Positions 1 to 7,881 of a stretch of DNA of 54,929 nucleotides are shown here, piece by piece (positions within the stretch are counted from its first letter, which is position 1; every line of letters begins with the position of its first letter). The position numbers were made by a program, and so were the translations under genes. The DNA is taken from contig SVIW01000011.1 in NCBI GenBank assembly GCA_015069295.1, forward strand, positions 1 through 54,929. The letters run 5' to 3'. This DNA is from Clostridiales bacterium. Lineage in GTDB: Bacteria; Bacillota; Clostridia; Christensenellales; Borkfalkiaceae. Under the pieces are notes generated by a model, which ran no database searches, was not told the DNA's origin, and saw only the letters and a program-made list of their open reading frames with translations.

Positions 1-89
1 TTACAGGTATTTTTGAAAACTGCTGTTTTTAATATAAAAAGTGATGTTTTTTAATGGTTTTGAACTGTTTTCAATGGTTAATTACATAA

Positions 90-127
90 TTACCAAGGAC
101 GCGCTCTACCAACTGAGCCATAGCAGC
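90..127 (-). pseudogene. 5' half of tRNA-Thr (GGT), truncated in the anticodon loop
   Basis: Read on the minus strand from 127, the sequence gives an acceptor strand GCTGCTA, a D arm (GCTC AGTTGGTA GAGC), the 5' strand of the anticodon stem CGTCC and the loop TTGGTAA, whose anticodon would be GGT (Thr). The expected 3' stem strand GGACG is absent: the sequence continues TTATG, and no T arm follows before the window edge. The gene is therefore broken, split by an intron, or cut by an insertion whose other end lies outside the window. The flank at 1-89 holds two near-inverted copies of TTGAAAAC (13-20 and 67-74), as recombinase arm sites sometimes do. Confidence in the half-tRNA is high; the cause is unknown. 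Confidence 0.75.
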
Positions 128-251
128 AAACGTTACTATGACATTATAGTGAAAAATCTGACAAAAGTCAAGCCGAAAAAGGCGTTTTTTAAAAATATTT
201 TTTCGTTTTCAAAAAATATTGTTTTACGGGTGTGGAAGTGCAAAAACAGGG

Positions 252-280
252 TTGCATTTTTCAGGTAAATATGTTATACT
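252..280 (+). promoter_or_regulatory. sigma-A promoter for the MgtC-like gene
   Basis: TTGCAT (252-257), a 17-bp spacer and TATACT (275-280), ending 31 bp before the start codon at 312. Confidence 0.7.
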
Positions 281-311
281 ATATCTATAAGAAAACTTTG
301 TGAGGCGCCTT

Positions 312-971
312 ATGTGGTGGGAGATTTTTTTAACGGAAGGCAGAATGTTGCTGGACGTGTTATTGTCCGCATTATTGGGCTTTTTAATCGGGTATGAAAG
401 AAAACTCCGTTTAAAAGAAGCGGGGATTCGTACGCATACGATTGTGTGCGTCGGCTCGGCGTTGATGATGGTCGTTTCCAAATACGCCTTTGGCTCGGAG
501 GCAGACTCCGCGCGTATTGCGGCGCAAATCGTATCCGGCGTCGGTTTTTTGGGTGCGGGAATTATCGTCTATAAGCAACACGAAGTAAGAGGCTTGACGA
601 CTGCCGCGGGCGTTTGGGCAACGGCGGGCGTAGGGATGGCTTGCGGCGGTAGGTTGTACGTGATTGCCGTCGGCGCAACGGCGATTATGATAGCGGTACA
701 GTGTATTTTACATTTAAAATGGGGAATATTCCGTTCGAAGAAAACTTATTCGGTAAAGATAGAGTTTTTACAAACGAGCGATGAAAACTTGCAAATTAAA
801 AAGCTGTTTGGCACGGATAGATTTAATCATCTCGTCATTACCCGCGTAAACGGCGAGGTCATTTACAGCGCAACGTTGAACACGGAAATCGAGTTTTCTT
901 CCACAAAGTTAAACGAAATTATTCTCCATCATTCGTTTATCCGTTCCATCGAGCGTTGCGATAACGATTGA
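312..971 (+). CDS. MgtC/SapB family membrane protein
   Basis: A 219-residue inner-membrane protein. The N-terminal half has four or five hydrophobic segments with the family hallmarks: a GFLIGYER stretch after the first segment, a THTIVCVGSAL segment, the GVGFLGAGIIV motif and a TTAAGVWATAGVGMACG helix. The soluble C-terminal part (about residues 140-219) resembles the small ligand-binding tail of longer family members. MgtC proteins are linked to Mg2+ stress and acid adaptation, in some bacteria through inhibition of F-ATPase; which applies here cannot be told. I chose ATG 312 because GAGG lies 6 bp upstream; an in-frame ATG at 300 lacks such a site. The gene is monocistronic, with its own promoter and a terminator at 1001. 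Confidence 0.88.
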   Translation: MWWEIFLTEGRMLLDVLLSALLGFLIGYERKLRLKEAGIRTHTIVCVGSALMMVVSKYAFGSEADSARIAAQIVSGVGFLGAGIIVYKQHEVRGLTTAAGVWATAGVGMACGGRLYVIAVGATAIMIAVQCILHLKWGIFRSKKTYSVKIEFLQTSDENLQIKKLFGTDRFNHLVITRVNGEVIYSATLNTEIEFSSTKLNEIILHHSFIRSIERCDND

Positions 972-1000
972 ATTAAGGGTTAAAATGACAAAAGAAAAAA

Positions 1001-1024
1001 CCCGTATCCGAAGATACGGGTTTT
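1001..1024. terminator. Bidirectional terminator between MgtC-like gene and tRNA-Trp
   Basis: Perfect 8-bp stem CCCGTATC / GATACGGG with a CGAA tetraloop. TTTT follows on the plus strand, and TTTTTTC follows on the minus strand, so it can serve both the + gene and the minus-strand tRNA. Confidence 0.85.
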
Positions 1025-1097
1025 GGCAGGGGAAATAAGACTTGAACTCATCTCTTTGGTTTTGGAGACCAAGGCACAACCTCTATACCATTCCCCT
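1024..1097 (-). tRNA. tRNA-Trp (anticodon CCA)
   Basis: 74 nt including an encoded CCA end. The acceptor stem AGGGGAA / TTCCCCT is perfect with discriminator G. The anticodon arm is TTGGT-CTCCAAA-ACCAA, giving anticodon CCA (Trp, UGG). The T loop reads TTCAAGT and its stem is AT-rich with one G-U pair. The D arm is slightly unusual, with a weak GTAT/GTGC stem and a 7-nt AGAGGTT loop. Its own promoter lies at 1111-1139. Confidence 0.93.
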
Positions 1098-1110
1098 AAA
1101 CAACGAAGCT

Positions 1111-1139
1111 ATTATATAACAAAAAAACACGTTTGTCAA
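1111..1139 (-). promoter_or_regulatory. Strong sigma-A promoter for tRNA-Trp
   Basis: On the minus strand: consensus TTGACA (1139-1134), a 17-bp spacer, then consensus TATAAT (1116-1111), 14 bp before the tRNA 5' end. Confidence 0.9.
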
Positions 1140-1204
1140 TTGTTTTTACCCGCAAAGCGGATAGAAATTTAAAAATATCAAAACATTTTTCAGTAGGCAG
1201 AAAT

Positions 1205-1672
1205 ATGAAAAAAAAAGTTGTCTTATACACGGACGGCGCTTGTTCGGGAAACCCGGGAATAGGCGGCTTTGGCGGTATTTTAATTTATAAAGATATACGG
1301 CGCGAATATAACGGCGCAGAGGCGGAAACGACCAACAACCGTATGGAGCTAATGGCGGTAATCGTTGGATTAAAGCGTTTGAAATACCCTTGTAAAGTGG
1401 ACGTTTACAGCGATTCTGCCTATACCGTCAACGCCTTTTTAAACGGCTGGATTTACGCTTGGAAAAACAACGGTTGGAAAAAAGCGGACGGGAAAGCCGT
1501 TCTCAATACCGATTTGTGGGAAGAATTATACGCGCTTACCAAACAGCACGAGCTCGTTTTCCACAAAGTGGAAGGACACGCGGATAACGAACTAAATAAC
1601 CGTTGCGACGAATTGGCAAGGGGGGCAATTACAGAATTTCGTAAAACTCTGCCAAAGGAAACGACGGACTGA
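1205..1672 (+). CDS. rnhA: Ribonuclease HI
   Basis: Cuts the RNA strand of RNA-DNA hybrids during replication and R-loop removal, in the cytoplasm. The 155-residue length is standard. The catalytic carboxylates are visible: D10 in YTDGACSGNPG, E48 in NNRMELMA, D70 in VYSDSAY and D135 in NRCDELA, with the loop histidine H125 in VEGHADN. The basic-protrusion segment GWIYAWKNNGWKK is present, as in E. coli-type RNase HI. The start at ATG 1205 begins directly with the first beta strand; an upstream in-frame TTG at 1133 would add 24 unconserved residues. No clear promoter is visible in the 107 bp upstream, which also carries the divergent tRNA promoter. Confidence 0.95.
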   Translation: MKKKVVLYTDGACSGNPGIGGFGGILIYKDIRREYNGAEAETTNNRMELMAVIVGLKRLKYPCKVDVYSDSAYTVNAFLNGWIYAWKNNGWKKADGKAVLNTDLWEELYALTKQHELVFHKVEGHADNELNNRCDELARGAITEFRKTLPKETTD

Positions 1673-1739
1673 TTTAGGGCTTTAAGACATACTTTAAGCG
1701 GAATTTTCTTATACTATTGTATGGGGACGTAGAATATTT

Positions 1740-2690
1740 ATGGACAACGTAACGCAGGAAAAGGAAAAAAACGAAAAAACTGAAAAAAACAAAACGCCGC
1801 TTATGATTCTTGTATTCTTTCTTTTAACGGCTGCGGCGATTGCTTTGGGAATAATATGCCTTTATAACACGGAAACGGCGTTTATACAAAATCATTTGAC
1901 GCTGTTTATTATTTTGGCGGTTTTGCTTGGCTTTATTTTATGCGGATTGGGCGTATGGTTTACGAGCAAAAAAAAGACTTCGTGGGTTCGTTTGGTTTTC
2001 AGCGTCTATATATTTTTACTCTTTTGCCTCGTCGTTTTATTAATTTTGCAAAAGACGGGCTTTTTCAAGATTTTTAAAACCTCGGAAAGTATGCAAGAAT
2101 ATTTAGAAAAATCGGGCGGTTGGATGCCGATTGTCTATATTTTATTGCAGTATTTACAAGTCGTGGTTTTGCCTATTCCCAGCGTCGTCAGTACCTTGGC
2201 GGGCGTAGCGCTGTTTGGACCTTTTAAAGCCACGTTATACAGTCTTGTCGGGATTTTGTTGGGTTCGTTTACCGCCTTTTTTATCGGCAGGAAATTGGGC
2301 GCTAAGGCAGTCGAATGGATTATCGGCAAGGAAACGATGGAAAAATGGCAGCGCCGATTAAAGGGGAAGGATAATTTGGTGTTAACGATGATGTTCGTTT
2401 TGCCTCTGTTCCCCGATGACGTCTTGTGCTTTTTGGCTGGACTGTCGTCTATGACCAACTTGTATTTTACCGTAATGGTTATTATTTCGCGAATTTTGAC
2501 GGTGTCCGTTACCTGCTTTGCCATCGATTTAATTCCTTTAAATACTTGGTGGGGTATTATGATTTGGGCGATTTTTTTCGTCGTCGTTATCGGCGGGTTT
2601 ATCTTGGTTTATAAGAAATTGGATAAAATTCAAGCGTGGATAAAGAAGCGCAAGGAAAACCGAAAAAAAGAACGTGAAAAAAAATTATAA
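1740..2690 (+). CDS. TVP38/TMEM64 (DedA-like, VTT domain) membrane protein
   Basis: A 316-residue polytopic membrane protein. After a charged N-terminus there are three hydrophobic helices (about residues 20-105), then the VTT-type core (about 125-270) with the re-entrant segment around LPIPSVVSTLAGVALFGPF and the following GSFTAFFIGRKLG, and a Lys-rich cytoplasmic tail (about residue 290 onward). DedA/VTT proteins are implicated in recycling or flipping of lipid carriers; the substrate here is unknown. GGGGA lies 13 bp upstream of ATG 1740, a loose spacing. The gene stands alone and ends at a hairpin terminator. Confidence 0.82.
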   Translation: MDNVTQEKEKNEKTEKNKTPLMILVFFLLTAAAIALGIICLYNTETAFIQNHLTLFIILAVLLGFILCGLGVWFTSKKKTSWVRLVFSVYIFLLFCLVVLLILQKTGFFKIFKTSESMQEYLEKSGGWMPIVYILLQYLQVVVLPIPSVVSTLAGVALFGPFKATLYSLVGILLGSFTAFFIGRKLGAKAVEWIIGKETMEKWQRRLKGKDNLVLTMMFVLPLFPDDVLCFLAGLSSMTNLYFTVMVIISRILTVSVTCFAIDLIPLNTWWGIMIWAIFFVVVIGGFILVYKKLDKIQAWIKKRKENRKKEREKKL

Positions 2691-2754
2691 TTTTCTTATT
2701 TTGCTATATACTGATAAGAGAATGAAATTAAAAGAAATAAGTTAAAAAATGAAA

Positions 2755-2794
2755 AGCCGACGTTTTTTCAAAAAGGAAGAGCGTTGGTTTTTTT
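2755..2794 (+). terminator. Rho-independent terminator after TVP38-like gene
   Basis: An 8-bp stem (2755-2762 with 2782-2789) that uses G-U pairs, a long A/T-rich loop, and a seven-T tail. Confidence 0.65.
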
Positions 2795-2827
2795 GTGGAA
2801 AAATGTAAAAATTTTTCCATTGAGGTA

Positions 2828-2856
2828 TTGATTTTTTCATCGATTTGTAGTATAAT
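2828..2856 (+). promoter_or_regulatory. Promoter of the Na+-decarboxylase operon
   Basis: TTGATT (2828-2833), 17-bp spacer, TATAAT (2851-2856). It leaves an 85-bp leader before the ATG at 2942. I see no riboswitch-like fold in this leader. Confidence 0.8.
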
Positions 2857-2941
2857 GATAATTGGTAGAAAGTTTTAATTTTTATTGGGGAGTATATGCC
2901 CCGAAAAAGTGAAGAACAGGCATTTTTCTTGGAGGAGAACT

Positions 2942-4315
2942 ATGGATAAAATTCAATTACTGCAAGAAAGAAAAGCAAAACTTGTTGCCGCAGGAAAACA
3001 AATCCGCGAGGATATTGCGGCGATTGTCGACGAGGATAGTTTTGTCGAACTTTCCGCGTTCAGCTTTTCGAAGAACGAATTTTACAGCGAAGAGATTGCG
3101 GGCGAGGGGGTAATCACCGGCTTTGCAACGTTAGACGGGTATCCCTTCTATATCGTGGGACAAAATTTTTCCGTACAACACGGCGGTTTATCCGAGGCGC
3201 ATTGCAATAAAATCGTAAAATGTCTGCAAGCCGCGGAAAAAAATAACGCGCCCGTAATTTATTTATTGAATTCGCAAGGGTTGCAAATAGGCGAAGGTGT
3301 TTCCGCATTAGAAGGTATGGGGAAACTCTTTAAACAATGCTCTTCTTTAAATGGCAGGGTGCGCCAATACGCAATCGTAAACGGCGAAGTTTATGGGTCG
3401 AGCGCGTTGCTTGCGGCGATTGCCGATTTTGCAATTCTCGTCGAGAAAAAGAGCGTTCTTGCCGTAAACAGCCCCTTCGTGCTTTCTGCAAAGAGCGGGA
3501 AGAATTTGGACAAAGAAGCGGTTGGTGGCGTGAAAGCGCTTGATAAAACGGGCATTTCGTCGGTGGTGGTTTCCGATCTTTCGGCGGCGCGAGAGGCGAT
3601 TCTTTCTTTGTCTTCGATTTTAAACGAAAAAGTAGTGGATTCTGAACTCAACGCACACCTGCCTGCTCTTAACGAGGCGGCAACGGCGGAAAATCTTTTG
3701 CAGATTTTCGACGAGGCGGTTGAAATCAATAAGGGCGTCGACGATTCGATAAAGACAGTAATCGGTCGAATTGGCGGTATTTCCGTGGCAGCTTTGATTT
3801 TCGACGGAAAAGAAAAAGGGGTGGAGTTGAACGCAAAAAATATGGCGCGCATTAAAGATTTCCTTACTCTTGCGTACCTTTTTGAAATCCCGTTCGTTAC
3901 CTTTGTGGACACGCTCGGTATCGAGCCTACTCTTTGCGCAAATAACAGCCGCGTTTTAATGGAAACGGCAGAATATGCGAACCTTCTGGATTTGATGGAA
4001 ACGGCAAACATTCCCAAACTTTCCGTTGTATACAAAAAGGCGATTGGACTTGGGTATTCGCTGTTTGCCTCCAAGTCGGCGGGCTTTGATTATGCTTGCG
4101 CGTTCGCGAATGCTAAAATTGCGTTGTTTGACGGCGTGCAAGGCGCAAAGATAGAGTTTTCAGGGGAAGGGGCAGACGAGACCGCGTTGGCGCAACGCTA
4201 CGCAGAAGAAAACTCCGACCCTATCCACGCGGCAAAGAACGGGTATATTGACGCAATTATCGAGCCGCAGTTTGTAAAACAGTATTTAATATCGGCATTG
4301 CAAATGTTGATATAA
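2942..4315 (+). CDS. Divergent acyl-CoA carboxyltransferase-like subunit (MmdA/12S fold) of the Na+ decarboxylase operon
   Basis: 457 residues with the two-crotonase-domain architecture of MmdA, GcdA and transcarboxylase 12S subunits (N half about 30-230, C half about 260-457). The family is usually about 510 residues. The N-terminal oxyanion motif, normally SGGARMQEG, is SQGLQIGEG here, and the GPCAGG turn is replaced by NGEVYGS. The C-half turn normally rich in glycine (KAYGGAYD) reads KAIGLGYS. So either the substrate differs or the subunit is structural. It is first in a five-gene operon, with GGAGGAG just before ATG 2942. The fold assignment is fairly firm; activity and substrate are unknown. 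Confidence 0.8.
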   Translation: MDKIQLLQERKAKLVAAGKQIREDIAAIVDEDSFVELSAFSFSKNEFYSEEIAGEGVITGFATLDGYPFYIVGQNFSVQHGGLSEAHCNKIVKCLQAAEKNNAPVIYLLNSQGLQIGEGVSALEGMGKLFKQCSSLNGRVRQYAIVNGEVYGSSALLAAIADFAILVEKKSVLAVNSPFVLSAKSGKNLDKEAVGGVKALDKTGISSVVVSDLSAAREAILSLSSILNEKVVDSELNAHLPALNEAATAENLLQIFDEAVEINKGVDDSIKTVIGRIGGISVAALIFDGKEKGVELNAKNMARIKDFLTLAYLFEIPFVTFVDTLGIEPTLCANNSRVLMETAEYANLLDLMETANIPKLSVVYKKAIGLGYSLFASKSAGFDYACAFANAKIALFDGVQGAKIEFSGEGADETALAQRYAEENSDPIHAAKNGYIDAIIEPQFVKQYLISALQMLI

Positions 4316-4328
4316 GGGGGATAAAAGG

Positions 4329-4655
4329 ATGTTAAATGCGATTTTAGCAGCGGAAATGCGCCCGGTGCCTATCAGTGAGGCTGCATTATACGCTTTGCTT
4401 GGGTTTGCAATGGTTTTCTTTGGGATTACCTTTTTGATTTTCGTCGTATGGTTGGTCGGTAGGGTTATGACTTATACGCAAAAACGAACGGAAAAACCCG
4501 CGCAAGTAAAAACGCCTGCGATAGAAACGCCTGCCCAAAGCGAAAACGAGCTTTCTGAGGAAACGGTTGCCGTTATAATGGCGGCGCTGACGGCGTACTA
4601 TCAGGCAAACGAAACGAAATGCGAATTTACGGTAAAACGAATAAAGAGAATTTAA
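4329..4655 (+). CDS. Sodium pump decarboxylase gamma subunit (OadG/MmdD type)
   Basis: 108 residues with one membrane helix (about residues 20-43, ALLGFAMVFFGITFLIFVVWLVG), a proline- and lysine-rich linker, and a short C-terminal domain. In the family this small subunit holds the soluble carboxyltransferase to the membrane beta subunit. It lies 13 bp after the carboxyltransferase-like gene and 12 bp before the biotin carrier, which supports the call more than sequence identity does, since gamma subunits are poorly conserved. The end reads YQANETKCEFTVKRIKRI, as in many clostridial OadG-like proteins. Confidence 0.8.
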   Translation: MLNAILAAEMRPVPISEAALYALLGFAMVFFGITFLIFVVWLVGRVMTYTQKRTEKPAQVKTPAIETPAQSENELSEETVAVIMAALTAYYQANETKCEFTVKRIKRI

Positions 4656-4667
4656 GGAGAAAAAATT

Positions 4668-5033
4668 ATGCGTAATTTTATTGTTACTGTCAACGGAAAA
4701 AGCTATGAAGTAGGGGTGGAAGAAGTTGGCGTTTCTTCGGCAGCTCCCGCTGTAAAAGAGGTAAAGGCGGCACCCGTGTCCGCGCCCACGCCCGCAGCCC
4801 CCGTTTCTTCGGCGCCTGCAAACGGAGAAAAGGTATTGTCTCCCTTCCCCGGTTTGATTAAAAATTTATTGGTTGCAGACGGGGCAAGCGTTAAAAAGGA
4901 TCAGCCCATTCTCGTATTAGAAGCGATGAAGATGGATAACGATATTACCGCTCCTTGCGACGGCGTAGTAAGTTTTCGCGTTGCAAAGGGCGCGAACGTC
5001 GAATCGGATTCGGTTCTTGCCGTTATCGGTTAA
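4668..5033 (+). CDS. Biotin carboxyl carrier subunit of the Na+ decarboxylase (MmdC/GcdC/1.3S type)
   Basis: 121 residues: a short N-terminal segment, an Ala/Pro linker (about 23-52) and a C-terminal biotinyl domain (about 55-121). The biotin-accepting lysine is K88 in the canonical EAMKM motif (85-89). The carrier shuttles CO2 as carboxybiotin from the carboxyltransferase to the membrane beta subunit. AGGAG stands close before ATG 4668. No biotin ligase gene is in the window, so biotinylation must depend on a gene elsewhere. Confidence 0.93.
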   Translation: MRNFIVTVNGKSYEVGVEEVGVSSAAPAVKEVKAAPVSAPTPAAPVSSAPANGEKVLSPFPGLIKNLLVADGASVKKDQPILVLEAMKMDNDITAPCDGVVSFRVAKGANVESDSVLAVIG

Positions 5034-5056
5034 TAATAGAATAAGGAGTTTCTATT

Positions 5057-6259
5057 ATGAGCAATAATTTACTGATAAATCTCGGCGAAATGTTCGGGGA
5101 TTTATGGAATTCGCTTGGGGTAACGAAGGGCGATTGGTCGAACTACGTGATGATACTCGTATCCTTCGTTTTGATGTATCTTGCGATAGTGAAAAAGTTC
5201 GAACCGCTTTTACTGTTGCCCATAGCGTTCGGTATGTTCCTTATCAATTTGCCGGGTGCGCACGACATCGTTTGGGGTATTCAAGCCGAGGGCGCGGGTT
5301 ATGAAGAGGTGGAAAAACGCGGGCTTTTATGGTACCTTTTCTTCGGCGTTGAAAACGTCATTTACCCGCCGCTTATCTTCCTTGGTATCGGCGCAATGAC
5401 GGACTTTGGTCCGTTGATTTCCAATCCAAAGAGTATGCTTATCGGCGCAGCTGCGCAATTGGGCGTATTTTTAACCTTAATCGCGGCGGTTGCGATTGGT
5501 TTTAACCTTGCGGCTGCGGCTTCAATCGCCATCATCGGCGGCGCGGACGGACCCACGGCAATTTACGTTACGCAAAGCCTTTCCAAATGGGCGCAGTTTA
5601 ACGGCGAAAAAGCTGATTTGCTTTCGGCGATTGCGGTAGCGGCGTATTCGTATATGGCGTTGATTCCGATTATCCAAAAGCCTTTAATGAAGCTTATCGT
5701 TCCCAAAAAAGAACGCCTTATCCGTATGAAACCGCTTCGTACGGTCAGCAAAGTGGAAAAGATTTTATTCCCTGTTATCGTTACTCTCGTTGTTGGGCTT
5801 ATCCTGCCCGACGCCGTGCCGTTGCTCGGTATGCTGATGCTTGGAAATTTGTTAAAAGAATCGGGCGTGTGCGACAGACTTTCTTCGCAAGCGCAAAACG
5901 GTTTGATGAACACGATTACGATTTTCCTCGGCGTTTCCGTCGGTTGCAAAGCCTACGGACAAAACTTCTTGCAGTTACAAACGCTCGGTATCATCGGGCT
6001 TGGTTTGGTTGCGTTTAGCTGCGGAACAATCGGCGGATTGCTGATGGGCAGACTGATGTGCAAGCTTTCTAAGGGAAAAATCAATCCGCTTATCGGCAGC
6101 GCGGGGGTTTCCGCCGTGCCGATGGCGGCAAGAATCTCCGAAGACGTCGGAAGAGAAGAAGACCCCAGCAACCATCTTTTAATGCACGCAATGGGTCCGA
6201 ACGTTGCAGGGGTTATCGGCTCTGCCATCGCCGCAGGTTTCTTGTTGGCGATTGTGTAA
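5057..6259 (+). CDS. oadB: Na+-translocating decarboxylase beta subunit (OadB/MmdB/GcdB)
   Basis: 400-residue membrane protein with about 9-11 hydrophobic segments. It decarboxylates carboxybiotin and couples this to Na+ export. Family hallmarks: GGADGPTAIY at 161-170 (with the Asp essential for Na+ and proton movement), the inverted-repeat region with SVGCKA (second half), and the C-terminal GPNVAGVIGSAIAAG motif. Length and order are normal for the family. AAGGAG precedes ATG 5057. Being the only obligatory pump subunit, it shows the operon is energy-conserving rather than purely anabolic. Confidence 0.95.
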   Translation: MSNNLLINLGEMFGDLWNSLGVTKGDWSNYVMILVSFVLMYLAIVKKFEPLLLLPIAFGMFLINLPGAHDIVWGIQAEGAGYEEVEKRGLLWYLFFGVENVIYPPLIFLGIGAMTDFGPLISNPKSMLIGAAAQLGVFLTLIAAVAIGFNLAAAASIAIIGGADGPTAIYVTQSLSKWAQFNGEKADLLSAIAVAAYSYMALIPIIQKPLMKLIVPKKERLIRMKPLRTVSKVEKILFPVIVTLVVGLILPDAVPLLGMLMLGNLLKESGVCDRLSSQAQNGLMNTITIFLGVSVGCKAYGQNFLQLQTLGIIGLGLVAFSCGTIGGLLMGRLMCKLSKGKINPLIGSAGVSAVPMAARISEDVGREEDPSNHLLMHAMGPNVAGVIGSAIAAGFLLAIV

Positions 6260-6273
6260 AGTGAGGTGTAAAT

Positions 6274-7707
6274 ATGGAACTTAATTTTGAAAACAGAAAA
6301 GTAATGTTAACGGAAACGATTTTGCGCGACGCGCATCAATCGCAGGCGGCGACGCGTATGAAAATCGAGGAAATGCTACCCGTATTAGAACAGCTTGACG
6401 ATATCGGTTATTATTCGATAGAAGCGTGGGGCGGGGCTACGTTTGACTCGTGTTTGCGCTTCTTAAACGAAGACCCTTGGGAAAGATTGCGCACGTTAAA
6501 AGCCCATTTAAAGACGCCTATTCAGATGCTTTTGCGCGGGCAAAACTTGCTTGGTTATCGCCATTATGCCGACGACGTCGTGGAAAAATTCGTCGCAAAA
6601 TCAATAGAAAACGGCGTAGGCGTTATTCGTGTTTTCGACGCGCTGAACGATCCGAGGAATTTGGAAGTTTCAATGCAGGCGATTAAAAAATACGGCGGCG
6701 TTTGCGAAGCGACGATTTGTTATACCAGTGCGGTTGTAGACGGTCAGGAAATTTTCACGGACGAATATTTTGTAAAACTCGCAAAACAGCTCGAAGAACG
6801 CGGCGCGGATAATATCTGTTTGAAGGATATGGCAAATCTTTTGTTGCCTTTCCGTGCGTATACCTTGGTTAGCGCTTTGAAAAAAGCGTTAAAACCTACC
6901 ACGAAATTGCATTTGCATACCCATAATACCACGGGTACGGGCGATATGATGTACCTTATGGCGATTCTTGCGGGCGTGGATATCGTCGATACGGCGTTGT
7001 CGCCGCTTGGCAACGGTACTTCTCAACCCGCAACCGAGCCGTTGGTCGCAACCTTAAAAGGCACGCCGTACGATACGGGCATTGATATCAATAAATTGTT
7101 GCCTATCGTTAAACATTTTAAGACGGTTGAAAAACGCCTTAAAGACGATAAAATCCTCAACGAAAAATCGAAAGGAATTGACGTTAATACGCTTTTGTAT
7201 CAAGTCCCCGGCGGTATGCTTTCCAATCTTATCAATCAGCTTGAAAAAGCGGGTAAGGCAGACAAATTGATGGAATGTCTTGCAGAAGTTCCCAACGTCA
7301 GAAAAGATTGCGGATATCCTCCCTTGGTTACCCCTTCTTCGCAAATCGTCGGTACGCAGGCGGTTATGAACGTCGTAATGGGTCAACGTTATAAAATGGT
7401 TACCAAAGAAACAAAGGATTTGTTTGCCGGTAAATACGGTACGCTTCCTATGCCAATCGACGCGGAAATTGCGAAAAAGGTTTTGGGCGACGCAGAGCGT
7501 ATCACTTGCAGACCTGCTGACTTGTTAAAGCCCGAATATGAAGACATCAAGAAAAAGGTTATCGAATTGGGCTATTACGAAAAAGAAGAGGACGTGCTTT
7601 CGTACGCCGTGTTCGAACAGGTTGCAGAAAACTTCTTTAAATGGCGCGAAGCGCAAAAGAAAGGAGTGGATAGGGATTTGGCAAAAACGGGCGTTTATCC
7701 CGTTTAA
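6274..7707 (+). CDS. oadA: Oxaloacetate decarboxylase alpha / pyruvate carboxyltransferase (5S type), biotin domain separate
   Basis: 477-residue TIM-barrel carboxyltransferase that moves CO2 between oxaloacetate/pyruvate and biotin. Visible features: TILRDAHQS (D19 as metal ligand), the carbamylated-lysine position K184 in ICLKDMANLL, and the metal histidines in LHLHTHNT (212-219). The C-terminal conserved carboxylase domain (about 300-460) is present, but the protein stops before a biotinyl domain, which is supplied by the gene at 4668. Together with oadB this makes a Na+-pumping oxaloacetate decarboxylase the likeliest activity. GAGGTG precedes ATG 6274. It is the last gene of the operon. 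Confidence 0.93.
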   Translation: MELNFENRKVMLTETILRDAHQSQAATRMKIEEMLPVLEQLDDIGYYSIEAWGGATFDSCLRFLNEDPWERLRTLKAHLKTPIQMLLRGQNLLGYRHYADDVVEKFVAKSIENGVGVIRVFDALNDPRNLEVSMQAIKKYGGVCEATICYTSAVVDGQEIFTDEYFVKLAKQLEERGADNICLKDMANLLLPFRAYTLVSALKKALKPTTKLHLHTHNTTGTGDMMYLMAILAGVDIVDTALSPLGNGTSQPATEPLVATLKGTPYDTGIDINKLLPIVKHFKTVEKRLKDDKILNEKSKGIDVNTLLYQVPGGMLSNLINQLEKAGKADKLMECLAEVPNVRKDCGYPPLVTPSSQIVGTQAVMNVVMGQRYKMVTKETKDLFAGKYGTLPMPIDAEIAKKVLGDAERITCRPADLLKPEYEDIKKKVIELGYYEKEEDVLSYAVFEQVAENFFKWREAQKKGVDRDLAKTGVYPV

Positions 7708-7727
7708 TGAAACAATATTCGTGAAAC
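7707..7727 (+). repeat. Paired heptamer repeat P1 (GTGAAAC family)
   Basis: ATGAAAC (7707-7713) and GTGAAAC (7721-7727), start-to-start 14 bp, overlapping the TAA of oadA. One of five such pairs in the window. Confidence 0.65.
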
Positions 7728-7735
7728 ATAATTTG

Positions 7736-7767
7736 TGCGCAACCGATTTTTTCGGTTGCGCATCTTT
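7736..7767 (+). terminator. Terminator of the oad operon
   Basis: Perfect 11-bp stem TGCGCAACCGA / TCGGTTGCGCA with a T5 loop. The tail is only TCTTT, so termination may be partial. Confidence 0.7.
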
Positions 7768-7790
7768 CAAGAAAAAATTTAAAAATACTT

Positions 7791-7811
7791 GTGAAACTAT
7801 TTCCGTGAAAC
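7791..7811 (+). repeat. Paired heptamer repeat P2 (GTGAAAC family)
   Basis: Two GTGAAAC copies (7791-7797 and 7805-7811) 14 bp apart, on the other side of the oad terminator from P1 and in the same direction. Confidence 0.7.
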
Positions 7812-7881
7812 TATATCAAAGGCACTTTTATGCGGGGGAATGGTTAGGGTAAAAATCAACGAAAAATTGACGGAAAAAGAA

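Noticed and set aside
41-268. Open frame of 75 codons at the left edge.
   Set aside because: It crosses the tRNA-Thr fragment on the other strand, has no Shine-Dalgarno or recognisable domain, and is Lys/Phe-rich as expected from AT-rich non-coding DNA.
3391-4074. 227-codon minus-strand frame within the carboxyltransferase-like gene.
   Set aside because: It is antisense to a gene with clear family features, Ser/Arg-rich and without a start signal. Similar long antisense frames occur throughout the window because of codon usage.
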